Notes: generated by a model not told the origin, from the letters alone. A stretch of 64,000 nucleotides of DNA from Balneola vulgaris DSM 17893 (GCF_000375465.1 NZ_AQXH01000001.1:827211-891210); one strand, 5' to 3'; positions 8,979 through 17,942 are shown, counted from the first letter of the stretch. A program made the numbers and translations.

Positions 8979-10127
8979 GTGGAATTCTTCGATCTAACAA
9001 TTCTCATATTCACATTTATTTATACCTGCTTGATACTCTTTATTTGTATCGGCTTGTTTAGGCTCCCCAAATCTAAAGGTAAACTGGTTGAGAACTATCC
9101 TACGGTTGCAGTAATTGTATCGGCAAAAAATGAAGAGCGTGATATTGTAGGGTGTATTCAATCGCTTGAAAACCTCACCTACCCTAAAGATGCCCTAGAA
9201 GTTATTCTTGTGGATGATGCCTCTACCGATAAAACCACACAGCTTATAAAAGAAGCCGCAGAACGCAATGAACACTTTACTGCATTAAGTACGGTCGACG
9301 CCCCTAAAACACGTCTAAGAGCCAAAGCACGTGGTGTAGCATGGGGCATGAAGAACACCGATGCTGAGTGGGTTTTTATTACAGATGCGGATGGCTCTGT
9401 GCAACCTAGCTGGATCGAACACATGCTCACCGGAGTTGATGATTCAATTGGAATGATTGGCGGTATGGTGGCCGTAAAAGATCGATCTCTACTAGCCATA
9501 TTCGAACGAATGAGTTGGGCTTTTACCCTGCCTTTTGCCTTTGGTATGGCAGGCTATGGCGGTGAGTTTATCTGTGTAGGACCTAATATGGCTCTTAGAA
9601 AAAAAATCTATGATGAGTACGGCGGGTTAGAAGCTTCGGAATTCAATGTAGCTGAAGATTTAGCTTTGTTCCGTATGGTTGATGAATCCGAATATGGTGT
9701 AAAATCACATGTATCAAAAGAAACCAAGGTAGATCTTGAGCCTGTGCCCTCATTAAAGCACTTACTCAGTCAACAAAGACGTTGGTTAAAAGGGGGATTT
9801 GAAGGGAGCTGGAAATACTGGATCGGCCTAGTACTTGCCTTTGGTTTCCACAATGTACTTTCAATACTATTTGTGACGGGATTATTTGTAAGCCTGAAAA
9901 CAACCATGATTGCCCTGATCATCAAAACAGGCGCTGACTTTCTACTTCTTGCCTCCGAGAAGACACTCCTCAAAGAACCCAAGTTACTTCGTTACTTATT
10001 CTTCATGGAGTTCCATTTAATAACCACTCTGTTATGGTTACCGATAAGCCTGCTCATTAACTCCACCATACATTGGATGGGAGATGATTACGTAATCACC
10101 TATACTGACAAATCAGAAACCGATTAA
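8979..10127 (+). CDS. family 2 glycosyltransferase with processive/ceramide-type motif (D, DxD, ED, QxxRW)
   Basis: This 382-residue protein starts at GTG. It has one N-terminal membrane helix (about 7-27), a cytoplasmic GT-A domain and two or three C-terminal membrane helices. Catalytic landmarks are Asp79-Asp80 in VILVDDAS, the DAD metal-binding motif at 136-138, Glu226-Asp227 and QQRRW at 265-269. This D,D,D,(Q/R)xxRW signature belongs to membrane-embedded GT2 and GT21 enzymes, such as ceramide glucosyltransferases and processive synthases. The gene converges on, and overlaps by four bases, the sphingolipid-desaturase-like gene on the other strand. Glycosylation of a sphingolipid or other lipid is therefore a reasonable but unproven idea. 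Confidence 0.8.
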   Translation: MEFFDLTILIFTFIYTCLILFICIGLFRLPKSKGKLVENYPTVAVIVSAKNEERDIVGCIQSLENLTYPKDALEVILVDDASTDKTTQLIKEAAERNEHFTALSTVDAPKTRLRAKARGVAWGMKNTDAEWVFITDADGSVQPSWIEHMLTGVDDSIGMIGGMVAVKDRSLLAIFERMSWAFTLPFAFGMAGYGGEFICVGPNMALRKKIYDEYGGLEASEFNVAEDLALFRMVDESEYGVKSHVSKETKVDLEPVPSLKHLLSQQRRWLKGGFEGSWKYWIGLVLAFGFHNVLSILFVTGLFVSLKTTMIALIIKTGADFLLLASEKTLLKEPKLLRYLFFMEFHLITTLLWLPISLLINSTIHWMGDDYVITYTDKSETD

Positions 10128-11089
10128 GCAGCTTGGCTTTTACTTTTATGCTTAGATCGCTTCGGATCTCGTTCTATTCGTGAGAATAAGGTTAAATCAG
10201 CTCTAGTAAAGAATAGGTATAAGAGCTTGGTCCACGAGGTGTGGTAGTACAGAGAATCATAATACTCTGATGCCTTCTCTTTTAACTTGGGCAACCTGCT
10301 CCAAGGAATACCTGGGAAATCATGATGCTCGTTATGGTAGCCAATATTAAATGTAAGAGCGTTCAATGGACCATAGTACGAATAGGTTTCTTGAGGCGGT
10401 GCAACTACATAATGCTCTTGAATCCATCGTGCACCCAAAGGATGTAGACCTAGAGCAAAAAAGGTAGAAAGTAATAAATAGATAAACGCTGGTATGCCTA
10501 CCCAATATATGATGGCTACGTCAAATGCCACAGCTAATAAAATATTGAGGTAAAACCGAGCATCAACATAAGGTATACGGTCAAAACGAAGAGGTCTCAA
10601 GCTGATCACAATAGGATGTAATAGCAGCCAAAGTATTTTACCGAAGGGAGTGTATTCAATAAGTTTTGCTTCCCATTTATGAGGTAAATCAGCGTCCATC
10701 TCATACTCCCCTTGATGCGCGTGATGTTTAAGATGGAAAGTGGTGAAACTTGCAAAAGTAGGAGTACATGAAGGTAAGTTCCCTATCAAACCAAGCATAT
10801 AATTAAGCTTCTTATTCTTAAGAACAAGATTGTGAGTACACTCATGTTTTAAGGTAAAAAGAGCATGGGTAGAAAAAGCACCTATGGTATAAGCTGCCAA
10901 TAAAATTACCCACCAAGAGGCTTGGTTTAACATAACAGCAGCCGAAATCTGAACGGCTACTAGCAGTAGAATATAAAGAGCTGTTTTAGGCTCTCTTCCA
11001 AAAAGCTCCTTTACATCTGGATGATCTCGGAGTATATCTCTACGTCGTTGAACATGTGGATCTCCAGAGTCAGAATGTGTAAATCCCAT
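10124..11089 (-). CDS. fatty acid desaturase of the sphingolipid delta-4 desaturase (DES1) type
   Basis: This 321-residue integral membrane di-iron protein has three histidine boxes: HECTH at 82-86, HLKHH at 119-123 and HNEHH at 252-256. The N-terminus SGDPHVQRRRDILRDHPDVK matches the short domain preceding eukaryotic dihydroceramide delta-4 desaturases (P-H-x-x-R-R-x-x-I-L). The combination GLHPLGARWIQEHY, YHNEHHDFP and IPWSRLPKLK also points to DES1 rather than to an acyl-CoA desaturase. It probably introduces a double bond into, or hydroxylates, a sphingoid base. It starts 23 nt downstream of the nuoK terminator and may have its own promoter. The basic C-terminus (RSKHKSKSQ) is unremarkable. 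Confidence 0.8.
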   Translation of the reverse strand: MGFTHSDSGDPHVQRRRDILRDHPDVKELFGREPKTALYILLLVAVQISAAVMLNQASWWVILLAAYTIGAFSTHALFTLKHECTHNLVLKNKKLNYMLGLIGNLPSCTPTFASFTTFHLKHHAHQGEYEMDADLPHKWEAKLIEYTPFGKILWLLLHPIVISLRPLRFDRIPYVDARFYLNILLAVAFDVAIIYWVGIPAFIYLLLSTFFALGLHPLGARWIQEHYVVAPPQETYSYYGPLNALTFNIGYHNEHHDFPGIPWSRLPKLKEKASEYYDSLYYHTSWTKLLYLFFTRADLTLFSRIERDPKRSKHKSKSQAA

Positions 11090-11111
11090 AGCGTCTCTTC
11101 CCTCTAGTTAT

Positions 11112-11148
11112 AAAAAAAAGCTCGATTCTAAATTTAAAACCGAGCTTT
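11112..11148 (-). terminator. intrinsic terminator of nuoJK
   Basis: Read on the minus strand, the eight-base stem AAAGCTCG / CGAGCTTT encloses a 16-nt AT-rich loop and is followed by a run of T. It lies 11 nt after the nuoK stop and before the desaturase start, so nuoJK is a separate two-gene transcript. Confidence 0.8.
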
Positions 11149-11158
11149 AAAATCTATG

Positions 11159-11461
11159 TTACCAACGTAACAAATTAATTTCACGAACATCAACAGTAAG
11201 ATTATTCCTGAATATAGCAATGATAATCGCCAAGCCTACAACGGCTTCAGCGGCGGCAACGGCTAGAGCAAAGAACACAAGAATCTGCCCGTCGATGTTG
11301 CCATGATAACTACTAAACGATACTAATGATAAGTTTACGGCATTCAGCATCAGCTCAACACACATGAACACAACAATAGCATTTCTTCTAATAAGTACAC
11401 CAATCATACCAATGGTGAACATTATTGCACTAACAGCTAAAAGCCAATCAATCTCTAACAT
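11159..11461 (-). CDS. nuoK: NADH-quinone oxidoreductase subunit K
   Basis: This 100-residue protein has three membrane helices, the exact family size. The two conserved buried glutamates are seen in [14 protein letters not shown] and [16 protein letters not shown]. They form part of the central hydrophilic axis of complex I used in coupling quinone reduction to proton pumping. The gene begins two nucleotides after the nuoJ stop and ends just before a terminator. The usual downstream neighbours nuoL-nuoM-nuoN are not next to it but about 6.5 kb away. Confidence 0.95.
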   Translation of the reverse strand: MLEIDWLLAVSAIMFTIGMIGVLIRRNAIVVFMCVELMLNAVNLSLVSFSSYHGNIDGQILVFFALAVAAAEAVVGLAIIIAIFRNNLTVDVREINLLRW

Positions 11462-11463
11462 AT

Positions 11464-11973
11464 TTAGCCCTTCTTAATTTTGTATTGAGCAACCATTAAA
11501 GCACCTACAACAGCCGCTGTAAGTAAGATCGCCGTCATTTCAAATGGAAGTAGGTACTTCGTGAATAGCACATCACCTACTGCTTCAACTGTACCAATTG
11601 TTGCCATATTGCTAGATATCTCAGGTAGCATATCGCCTACACCTACAAGGCTGTAGAATATTTGGCCAATCACAGCCACTCCAAGAAGGAATGCAAGGAA
11701 GTACTTAATTCTGAATTTATTGAACAGCTTCTTCTCATCTTCCACGTTCAATAACATGATTACGAATAAGAAGAGTACCATTATGGCACCAGCATAAACT
11801 AGGATTTGAATCACTGCAAGAAATTGAGCATTCAACAGCAGGTAGATGCCCGCCAATGAAACCATGTTTATAACTAGAAATAGAGCACTATTAACTACGT
11901 TCTTGTTTATGACCATTGCCAGTGCCGAAGCAATCGCCAAAACAGCTAACATTATAAATAGATAGACAATCAT
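11464..11973 (-). CDS. nuoJ: NADH-quinone oxidoreductase subunit J
   Basis: This 169-residue protein has five membrane helices. The stretch [26 protein letters not shown] contains the conserved Gly/Ala pi-bulge helix ([10 protein letters not shown]) that is diagnostic of NuoJ/ND6. It acts in the membrane arm next to NuoH, NuoA and NuoK. The gene heads a nuoJ-nuoK transcript with a good promoter about 25 nt upstream. NuoA to NuoI are not in this window, so the operon is split at least between I and J and between K and L. Confidence 0.95.
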   Translation of the reverse strand: MIVYLFIMLAVLAIASALAMVINKNVVNSALFLVINMVSLAGIYLLLNAQFLAVIQILVYAGAIMVLFLFVIMLLNVEDEKKLFNKFRIKYFLAFLLGVAVIGQIFYSLVGVGDMLPEISSNMATIGTVEAVGDVLFTKYLLPFEMTAILLTAAVVGALMVAQYKIKKG

Positions 11974-11995
11974 AGGATCCTGTAATTTTGGAGTG

Positions 11996-12027
11996 CAAAT
12001 GTAGCACTATTTGATTCGGCCTTCAAG
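11996..12027 (-). promoter_or_regulatory. predicted nuoJK promoter (CTTG-N20-TACATTTG)
   Basis: On the minus strand the -7 element TACATTTG (plus 11996-12003) matches TAnnTTTG perfectly. A CTTG -33 element (plus 12024-12027) lies exactly 20 nt upstream. The nuoJ ATG follows about 22 nt downstream, giving a very short leader. Confidence 0.75.
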
Positions 12028-12047
12028 ATTAAAAGCGCGATTATTCA

Positions 12048-12854
12048 TCAAAAAGTGAAATAAATGAGCCCGGCTCCACCCACAGCCCAACAGTAGTAGG
12101 CAAAATAGTGAAAACCTTTCTTTTTTAGGATGACTATTAAATATTTAAGGGCGTAATAACCCGACACAAAAGCAGTCAAAAAACCCACCAAAAGCCCTTG
12201 AATGTAAACGGTATCCATCCCCTGTTCCATCAAGTCTAAAACTTGGAGCAACATCGCGCCACCAATTACCGGTATTACCATTAAAAATGAAAAATTTGCA
12301 GCCTCTTCTCTACTCACTCCAAAATATAAAGCTGTAGAAATGGTGGAGCCCGATCTACTAATACCTGGAATCATCGCAAAAGCTTGAGCAATCCCAATTA
12401 CGATACTACGCCCAACAGTAACCCGTCCTTCTTTCTCTTTCGCAAACTTGGTTAAGAATAAAATAAAGCCGGTTACCACTAGCATCACCGACACTAAAAA
12501 AGGGCTATCAAAAATAGTCTCTACTTTATCTTTTAACGTAAAGCCCACGATAAAAGCGGGAATCATACTCAGAAGAACAAAGCCAATCATTTTTACTTTA
12601 GGGTTCTCCATCTCTTTCTTAGGAGCGGCAATAAAACTAAATCCAGCTTTGGTAATATCCATCAACAGAGCACGATAATAAATAAGGATACTACAAAGTG
12701 TACCAAAGTGAACTACGATTTCGAAAGTAAGTCCAGCTTCGTTACTTTCACCTAGAAAATATTTCCCTAATGCAAGGTGACCTGAACTGCTAATAGGGAG
12801 AAATTCAGTGAGTCCTTGAAGCAGTCCTAATAAAAAAGATTGTAAAATGTCCAT
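12048..12854 (-). CDS. uppP: undecaprenyl-diphosphatase UppP/BacA
   Basis: This 268-residue polytopic protein has both family signatures. One is GLTEFLPISSSGH at 14-26, with catalytic Glu17 and the SGH triad. The other is PGISRSGST at 163-171, with Arg167. UppP removes a phosphate from undecaprenyl diphosphate at the membrane so that the lipid carrier can be reused for peptidoglycan and other glycans; it is a bacitracin-resistance determinant in many bacteria. It is divergent from the moxR gene and lies upstream of nuoJ on the same strand, with the nuoJK promoter between them, so it is probably a single-gene transcript. Confidence 0.95.
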   Translation of the reverse strand: MDILQSFLLGLLQGLTEFLPISSSGHLALGKYFLGESNEAGLTFEIVVHFGTLCSILIYYRALLMDITKAGFSFIAAPKKEMENPKVKMIGFVLLSMIPAFIVGFTLKDKVETIFDSPFLVSVMLVVTGFILFLTKFAKEKEGRVTVGRSIVIGIAQAFAMIPGISRSGSTISTALYFGVSREEAANFSFLMVIPVIGGAMLLQVLDLMEQGMDTVYIQGLLVGFLTAFVSGYYALKYLIVILKKKGFHYFAYYCWAVGGAGLIYFTF

Positions 12855-12930
12855 GTATTATATTTAATGGCTTTTTGAAGGCGAGAAATTAACCATATCA
12901 TCTGGAAAAACTATAAGGAATATTAGAAAT

Positions 12931-13932
12931 ATGAGCGAAATGGCAGTAGACATGGCCGCACTTGGCGAGAAGATTGAAAAAAGCAGTGCATTTATTGAGG
13001 ATATAAGAAAAGAGCTCGACAAAGTGATTATTGGTCAACAGTATATGATCGACCGATTATTAGTAGGCTTACTTACCAATGGCCACGTTCTCTTAGAAGG
13101 GGTTCCTGGTTTGGCAAAGACATTAACCGTTTCTTCGTTGGCAACGGTGCTCAACACAGATTTTCAGCGTATTCAGTTTACCCCTGATTTACTACCCGCC
13201 GATTTAATTGGTACGTTGATCTACAACCAAAAGGAAGCCGAGTTCTTAGTGAAAAAAGGACCCATCTTCGCGAACATTATTTTGGCTGATGAGATCAACC
13301 GTTCTCCCGCTAAGGTGCAAAGTGCACTTCTGGAAGCGATGCAGGAAAAGCAGGTTACCATTGGTGAAAACACCTTCAAACTTGAAGAGCCGTTCTTAGT
13401 ACTAGCTACGCAGAACCCGGTTGAGCAAGAAGGTACCTACCCTCTTCCAGAAGCACAGGTTGACCGTTTCATGCTGAAGCTCAAGATTGGTTACCCTACC
13501 GAAGTGGAAGAAATGGAAATTATGCGCCGTATGGCTCGCACTGGTGAGAAGCCAACATTGAATACCGTTGTAACTACGGATAAGATCATGGATGCTCGTC
13601 GTGTAATCAACGAAATCTACATGGATGAGAAAGTTGAGAAGTACATCGTTGACCTTGTGTTTGCCACGCGTAAACCAGCAAACTATGGATTGAGCGATTT
13701 GGAGGATCTGATTGGCTTCGGTGGCTCTCCACGTGCTACTATCAACTTGAACCTTGCAGCGCGTGCACAGGCCTTTATGGAGCACAGAGCGTACGTTACT
13801 CCTGAAGATGTACGCACCATCGCGATGGATGTACTGCGCCACAGAATTATTCCTACTTTCGAAGCAGAAGCCGAGGACATCAGCTCTGAAGATATCGTGG
13901 AAAAAATTATGGGCGCTGTTCAAGTACCATAG
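12931..13932 (+). CDS. MoxR-family AAA+ ATPase (orphan copy)
   Basis: This 333-residue AAA+ protein has a Walker A motif GVPGLAKT at 57-64, Walker B IILADE at 116-121 followed by INRSPAKVQSALLEAMQE, and sensor 1 ATQNP. MoxR ATPases act as chaperones that help assemble or activate enzyme complexes, usually with DUF58 and VWA-domain partners encoded beside them. Here no such partner follows: a terminator and the tandem satellite come next. A second, divergent MoxR at 54.5 kb sits in the full DUF58 module. The two are related along most of their length, so this copy may serve an unlinked partner. Confidence 0.9.
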   Translation: MSEMAVDMAALGEKIEKSSAFIEDIRKELDKVIIGQQYMIDRLLVGLLTNGHVLLEGVPGLAKTLTVSSLATVLNTDFQRIQFTPDLLPADLIGTLIYNQKEAEFLVKKGPIFANIILADEINRSPAKVQSALLEAMQEKQVTIGENTFKLEEPFLVLATQNPVEQEGTYPLPEAQVDRFMLKLKIGYPTEVEEMEIMRRMARTGEKPTLNTVVTTDKIMDARRVINEIYMDEKVEKYIVDLVFATRKPANYGLSDLEDLIGFGGSPRATINLNLAARAQAFMEHRAYVTPEDVRTIAMDVLRHRIIPTFEAEAEDISSEDIVEKIMGAVQVP

Positions 13933-13960
13933 ACCTTTTAGCTACACCGCTAATACCCAT

Positions 13961-13994
13961 AAGGGAAGCCATGCTACATGGTTTCCCTTTTTTT
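13961..13994 (+). terminator. intrinsic terminator of the orphan moxR
   Basis: The inverted repeat AAGGGAAGCCATG / CATGGTTTCCCTT (one G-U pair) with a three-base loop is followed by a T run, 29 nt after the stop codon. Confidence 0.9.
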
Positions 13995-14040
13995 GTGCTT
14001 GAGCGTGAAATCTTAATAAAGCAAAAGGGATATTTCCATG

Positions 14041-15217
14041 AACTCCATCACCCCGCTTTCAGCGAAATGATGGATCGCTCATTCTCCGTCTGTCGGGCTT
14101 TGCACGGCTGACGGATTTAGTTGCTGAAATAGGAACCAGACCTCGAAGTTCATGGCCTTAATTCTTGTCGGGAACTTTGGGTACTGGAGCCTGTGCTGAG
14201 GAAGCTCCGTGGGTTCCCTTTCCAAGAACTCCATCACCCCGCTTTCAGCGAAATGATGGATCGCTCATTCTCCGGCTGTCGGGCTTTGCACGGCTGACGG
14301 ATTTTAGTTGCTGAAATAGGAACAAGTCCTTGGAGTTCATGCCCTTAATTTTTGTCAGGAGCTTTTGGTACTGGAGCCTGTGCTGAAGAAGCTCAGTGGT
14401 TTCCCTTTCCAAGAACTCCATCACCCCGCTTTCAGCGAAATGATGGATCGCTCATTCTCCGTCTGTCGGGCTTTGCACGGCTGACGGATTTAGTTGCTGA
14501 AATAGGAGCCAGACCTCAAAGTTCATGCCCTTAATTCTTGCCGGGAACTTTGGGTACTGGAACCTGTGCTGAGGAAGCTCAGTGGTTTCCCTTTCCAAGA
14601 ACTCCATCACCCCGCTTTCAGCGAAATGATGGGTCGCCCATTCTCCGTCTGTCGGGCTTTGCACGGCTGACGGGTTTTAGTGACTGAAATTGGAACCAAA
14701 CCTCGGAGTTCATGGCCTTAATTCTTGTCGGGAACTTTGGGTACTGGAACCTGTGCTGAGGAAGCTCAGTGGTTTCCCTTTCCAAGAACTCCATCACCCC
14801 GCTTTCAGCGAAATGATGGGTCGCCCATTCTCCGTCTGTCGGGCTTTGCACGGCTGACGGGTTTTAGTGACTGAAATTGGAACCAAACCTCGGAGTTCAT
14901 GGCCTTAATTCTTGTCGGGAACTTTGGGTACTGGAACCTGTGCTGAGGAAGCTCAGTGGTTTCCCTTTCCATGAACTCCATCACCCCGCTTTCAGCGAAA
15001 TGATGGGTCGCTCATTCTCCGGCTGTCGGGCTTTGCACGGCTGACGGATTTAGTTGCTGAGATAGGAACCAAACCTCGGAGTTCATGCCCTTAATTCTTG
15101 TCAGGAGCTTTTGGTACTGAAGCCTGTGCTGAAGAAGCTCAGTGGTTTCTCTTTCCATGAACTCCATCACCCCGCTTTCAGCGAAATGATGGATCGCTCA
15201 TTCTCCGCCTGTCGGAT
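14041..15217. repeat. tandem satellite: six complete 186/187-bp units plus a partial seventh
   Basis: Units begin at AACTCCATCACCCCG at 14041, 14227, 14414, 14600, 14787, 14974 and 15160, giving periods of 186, 187, 187 rounded down to 186, 187, 187 and 186 bp; the last copy breaks off near 15217. Copies differ by scattered substitutions. Each unit holds three potential hairpins: CCATCA/TGATGG around CGCT/AGCG, CCGTC/GACGG, and CTGAG/CTCAG. The mix of 186 and 187 bp shifts the frame between units, and the short open frames on the minus strand are therefore interrupted, so this is not a repetitive protein. Except for the terminators at each end, this fills the gene-free stretch between moxR and rpsA. 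Confidence 0.9.
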
Positions 15218-15278
15218 TTTAACATTAGATATGTTTTGTATTCTTCTTTGATTTTGTGCATTCGTGGCTATATCCCAT

Positions 15279-15311
15279 AAAAAAAGGCATCCAACAGAAT
15301 TGGATGCCTTT
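15279..15311 (-). terminator. intrinsic terminator of rpsA
   Basis: A perfect nine-base stem GGCATCCAA / TTGGATGCC with a five-base loop is followed, on the minus strand, by seven T residues. It lies about 30 nt after the rpsA stop. Confidence 0.9.
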
Positions 15312-15339
15312 CGAATATCTAAGCTATTAAAGTAAAAGC

Positions 15340-17217
15340 TTATTCAGCTGAATCGTCAGAGTCTTTTTTCTCTGCTTCTTCCATGCTTTTCTTAAGTTCA
15401 GCAAGGCCAGACATCTCACCTAGAGTTGGAGCTCCAGTTTCAACGTTAGCAGCGTCAACTTTTTTCTTCGCTTCTTTAGCTTTCTTTTGATCTTTATCAA
15501 GCTGGCTTAAAGAGATGTTCTTAGCTTCTTCGTTGAAGTCTAATACGAACGCTTCTACTTTATCACCTTCTTTGAATTCAGCTTCGGTAGCTTTACCGTA
15601 GCTTAAGAATGCTTCAGCACCAAGAGATAGCTTCACAAAAGCACCTTTATCGGTAGCTTTTACAACTTCACCTTCAACAGAAGTTCCTGGAGTGTATTCT
15701 TTCGCATACTGCTCCCAAGGGTTGTCTTGTACTTGCTTGTGTCCAAGAGTGATTCTTCTGTTTTCGAAGTCGATGCCTAAGATCACTACTTCGATTTCTT
15801 GGTCTTTCTTAACGATTTCGTTCGGGTGCTCAACTTTTTCAGTCCAGCTTAAGTCAGAAACGTGGATTAGACCATCGATACCTGGCTCTAGCTCAACAAA
15901 TACACCAAAGTTCGTTAGGTTACGAATCACACCATTGTGCTTAGAACCAACTGGGAATCTATCAAGGATATCAGCCCATGGATCGTTAGCTAGTTGCTTA
16001 ACGCCAAGAGAGATTTTCTTCTCATCTTCGTTGATGTTAAGAACGATACACTCAACGATGTCATCTTTCTGTACCAATTGCGATGGGTGCTTGATGTGCT
16101 GCGTCCAAGACATCTCAGAGATGTGGATAAGACCTTCAACACCTTTTTCAAGCTCAATAAATGCACCGTAATCAGCGATAGAAACAACACGACCTTGTAC
16201 TTTATTTTCTTCTGGGTACTTAGCGTGGATTTCTTCCCATGGATGCGGCTGTAGTTGCTTCAAGCCAAGAGACACTCTCTTGCTCTTCTCATCAAAGTCG
16301 ATAACAGCAACGTTTAAGCGCTGATCCAATTGAACGATTTCGTTTGGATCGTCAACACGTCCCCAAGATAGGTCAGTAATGTGAAGAAGACCGTCAACAC
16401 CACCAAGATCGATGAATACACCGAAGTCTGTGATATTTTTAACAGCACCTTCAAGTACTTGACCTGCTTCAATCGTATCAAGAATTTGCTCTCTTTGCTC
16501 TTCAAGATCAGACTCGATAAGCGCTCTGTGAGAAACAACAACGTTTTCAGCAGCCATGTTTAATTTCACAACTTGGAATTCCATTGTTCTTCCAACGTAT
16601 GCGTCGAAGTCGCGAACTGGGCGAACATCGATTTGAGAACCAGGTAAGAAAGCGTCGATGCCAAATACATCCACAACCATACCACCTTTAATACGACGCT
16701 TGATAAGACCTTCAATGATCTCACCAGAACCGTGTGATGCTTCAATTTTTTCCCAAGCTTGTAGGATGTCGGCTTTACGACGAGAAAGGATTAACTGACC
16801 TTCTTTATCTTCAACACGATCAAGGAATACGTCTACTTCATCGCCCGCTCCCATATTCTCAAGGATAGCAGAAGGGAATTCGTTTACAGCGATGATACCT
16901 TCCGACTTGAAACCGATATCGATAACAACATATTTCTCATCGATAGATACTACACGGCCGGTAATAATTTCTTTTTCTTCGATTTGATTTAGGGTGTTTT
17001 CATACATCCCCATCATATCGTTGTATTCTTCTGTAGTATATTCGTCAGAAGGGCTTGCTAGTTGGTCGTAAGTATAAACTTCGCCTTCAACATCGCCTGT
17101 GAATACGTGCGTTAAAGCTTCTTTTTTTGTCTCTTCAGATACCTGTGTAGTGTCTTCTACCACTGTAGCAGTAGTTTCTTCTTGTTCGGTTTCTTGATTT
17201 TTGTTTTCGTCGGTCAT
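15340..17217 (-). CDS. rpsA: 30S ribosomal protein S1
   Basis: This 625-residue protein contains six S1 RNA-binding repeats. The repeats with the clearest hallmarks are the third to fifth: ITDFGVFIDLGGVDGLLHITDLSW, then the GAFIELEKGVEGLIHISEMSW and GVFVELEPGIDGLIHVSDLSW units. An acidic N-terminal extension (about 90 residues) and a charged Lys/Glu-rich tail flank them, giving a protein somewhat longer than the 557-residue enteric S1. S1 recruits mRNA to the small subunit and matters most for mRNAs without Shine-Dalgarno sequences, which are the norm here. The gene lies 62 nt downstream of cmk, the order seen in many bacteria, and is probably cotranscribed with it. Confidence 0.96.
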   Translation of the reverse strand: MTDENKNQETEQEETTATVVEDTTQVSEETKKEALTHVFTGDVEGEVYTYDQLASPSDEYTTEEYNDMMGMYENTLNQIEEKEIITGRVVSIDEKYVVIDIGFKSEGIIAVNEFPSAILENMGAGDEVDVFLDRVEDKEGQLILSRRKADILQAWEKIEASHGSGEIIEGLIKRRIKGGMVVDVFGIDAFLPGSQIDVRPVRDFDAYVGRTMEFQVVKLNMAAENVVVSHRALIESDLEEQREQILDTIEAGQVLEGAVKNITDFGVFIDLGGVDGLLHITDLSWGRVDDPNEIVQLDQRLNVAVIDFDEKSKRVSLGLKQLQPHPWEEIHAKYPEENKVQGRVVSIADYGAFIELEKGVEGLIHISEMSWTQHIKHPSQLVQKDDIVECIVLNINEDEKKISLGVKQLANDPWADILDRFPVGSKHNGVIRNLTNFGVFVELEPGIDGLIHVSDLSWTEKVEHPNEIVKKDQEIEVVILGIDFENRRITLGHKQVQDNPWEQYAKEYTPGTSVEGEVVKATDKGAFVKLSLGAEAFLSYGKATEAEFKEGDKVEAFVLDFNEEAKNISLSQLDKDQKKAKEAKKKVDAANVETGAPTLGEMSGLAELKKSMEEAEKKDSDDSAE

Positions 17218-17243
17218 TATAAGTAATTGTTAATGTTATACCT

Positions 17244-17264
17244 CACAACTGGCTTTCAATTGTG
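17244..17264 (-). promoter_or_regulatory. stem-loop in the cmk-rpsA spacer
   Basis: The 62-bp spacer contains an eight-base stem CACAACTG / CAATTGTG (one mismatch or G-U pair) with a GCTTT loop, about 27 nt upstream of the rpsA start. No T run follows, so it is not a terminator. A role in S1 autoregulation is only a guess. Confidence 0.35.
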
Positions 17265-17279
17265 GGATAGAGTTATGGT

Positions 17280-17942
17280 TTAAGCGTTCTTAGCAATAAG
17301 CTGTTGAACATGTTCTGAGATCATTTGAACTTGATCTTCGAAAGTGAGTCCAGAAGTATTCACTAATATTGCATCATCGGCTTGTTTCAGCGGATCAGAT
17401 GCTCTAGAGGAATCTTTCAAATCTCTGTCTTCAATATTTTTTCTTACTTCATCAAACGTAGTTTGTTCACCTTTGGCTTCTAATTCAGATAACCGACGGC
17501 GAGCACGCTCATCAAGATCTGCGATCATGAAGAACTTTAACTCCGCATCAGGGAAAACAGCCGTGCCTAGGTCGCGACCATCGGCAATGTAAATTCCACT
17601 TTGCACCGCTTGGCGCATTAAGGCATTCACAAAAGCTCTCACTTCTGGCATTGCAGCTACTGTACTAACAGCATTTGCAACATGCATGGCTCTTATTTCA
17701 TCAGATACATCTGAGTGATTTAACAACACATGAAATTTTTTCTCTTTGAAGTAAAACGAGATATCACTTTCTTTCAGCGCATCAAAGAACGAGTCTCCGT
17801 TATTCTGAGAGTTAAGATAGATGAGTGTTGCCACCCTATACAGCGCTCCAGAGTCCAAAAATTGGATCTTAAGACGCTCGGCTACCGCCCGGGCTGTTGA
17901 ACTTTTTCCTGACCCTGCGGGTCCATCTATAACTACTATCAT
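17280..17942 (-). CDS. cmk: (d)CMP kinase
   Basis: This 220-residue P-loop kinase begins MIVVIDGPAGSGKSST, the Walker A motif of cytidylate kinases. The CMP-binding region LDSGALYRVAT follows, and the stretch GRDLGTAVFPDAELKFFMIAD with ARRRLSEL and the lid segment DRxDSSRASDPL is complete. It phosphorylates CMP and dCMP to the diphosphates for nucleic acid and lipid precursor synthesis. It is the first gene of cmk-rpsA and is divergent from rpsT across 117 bp. Confidence 0.96.
   Translation of the reverse strand: MIVVIDGPAGSGKSSTARAVAERLKIQFLDSGALYRVATLIYLNSQNNGDSFFDALKESDISFYFKEKKFHVLLNHSDVSDEIRAMHVANAVSTVAAMPEVRAFVNALMRQAVQSGIYIADGRDLGTAVFPDAELKFFMIADLDERARRRLSELEAKGEQTTFDEVRKNIEDRDLKDSSRASDPLKQADDAILVNTSGLTFEDQVQMISEHVQQLIAKNA

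Noticed and set aside
14452..14851. Minus-strand open frames of 70-77 codons in the satellite
   Set aside because: They exist only in some units, and the 186/187-bp periodicity shifts the frame, so they are by-products of the repeat.
14041..15217. CRISPR array
   Set aside because: The whole 187-bp unit is conserved; there are no short repeats with unique spacers and no cas genes.
15692..16563. Long plus-strand open frames opposite rpsA
   Set aside because: They are shadows of the repetitive S1 coding sequence with no recognisable domain.
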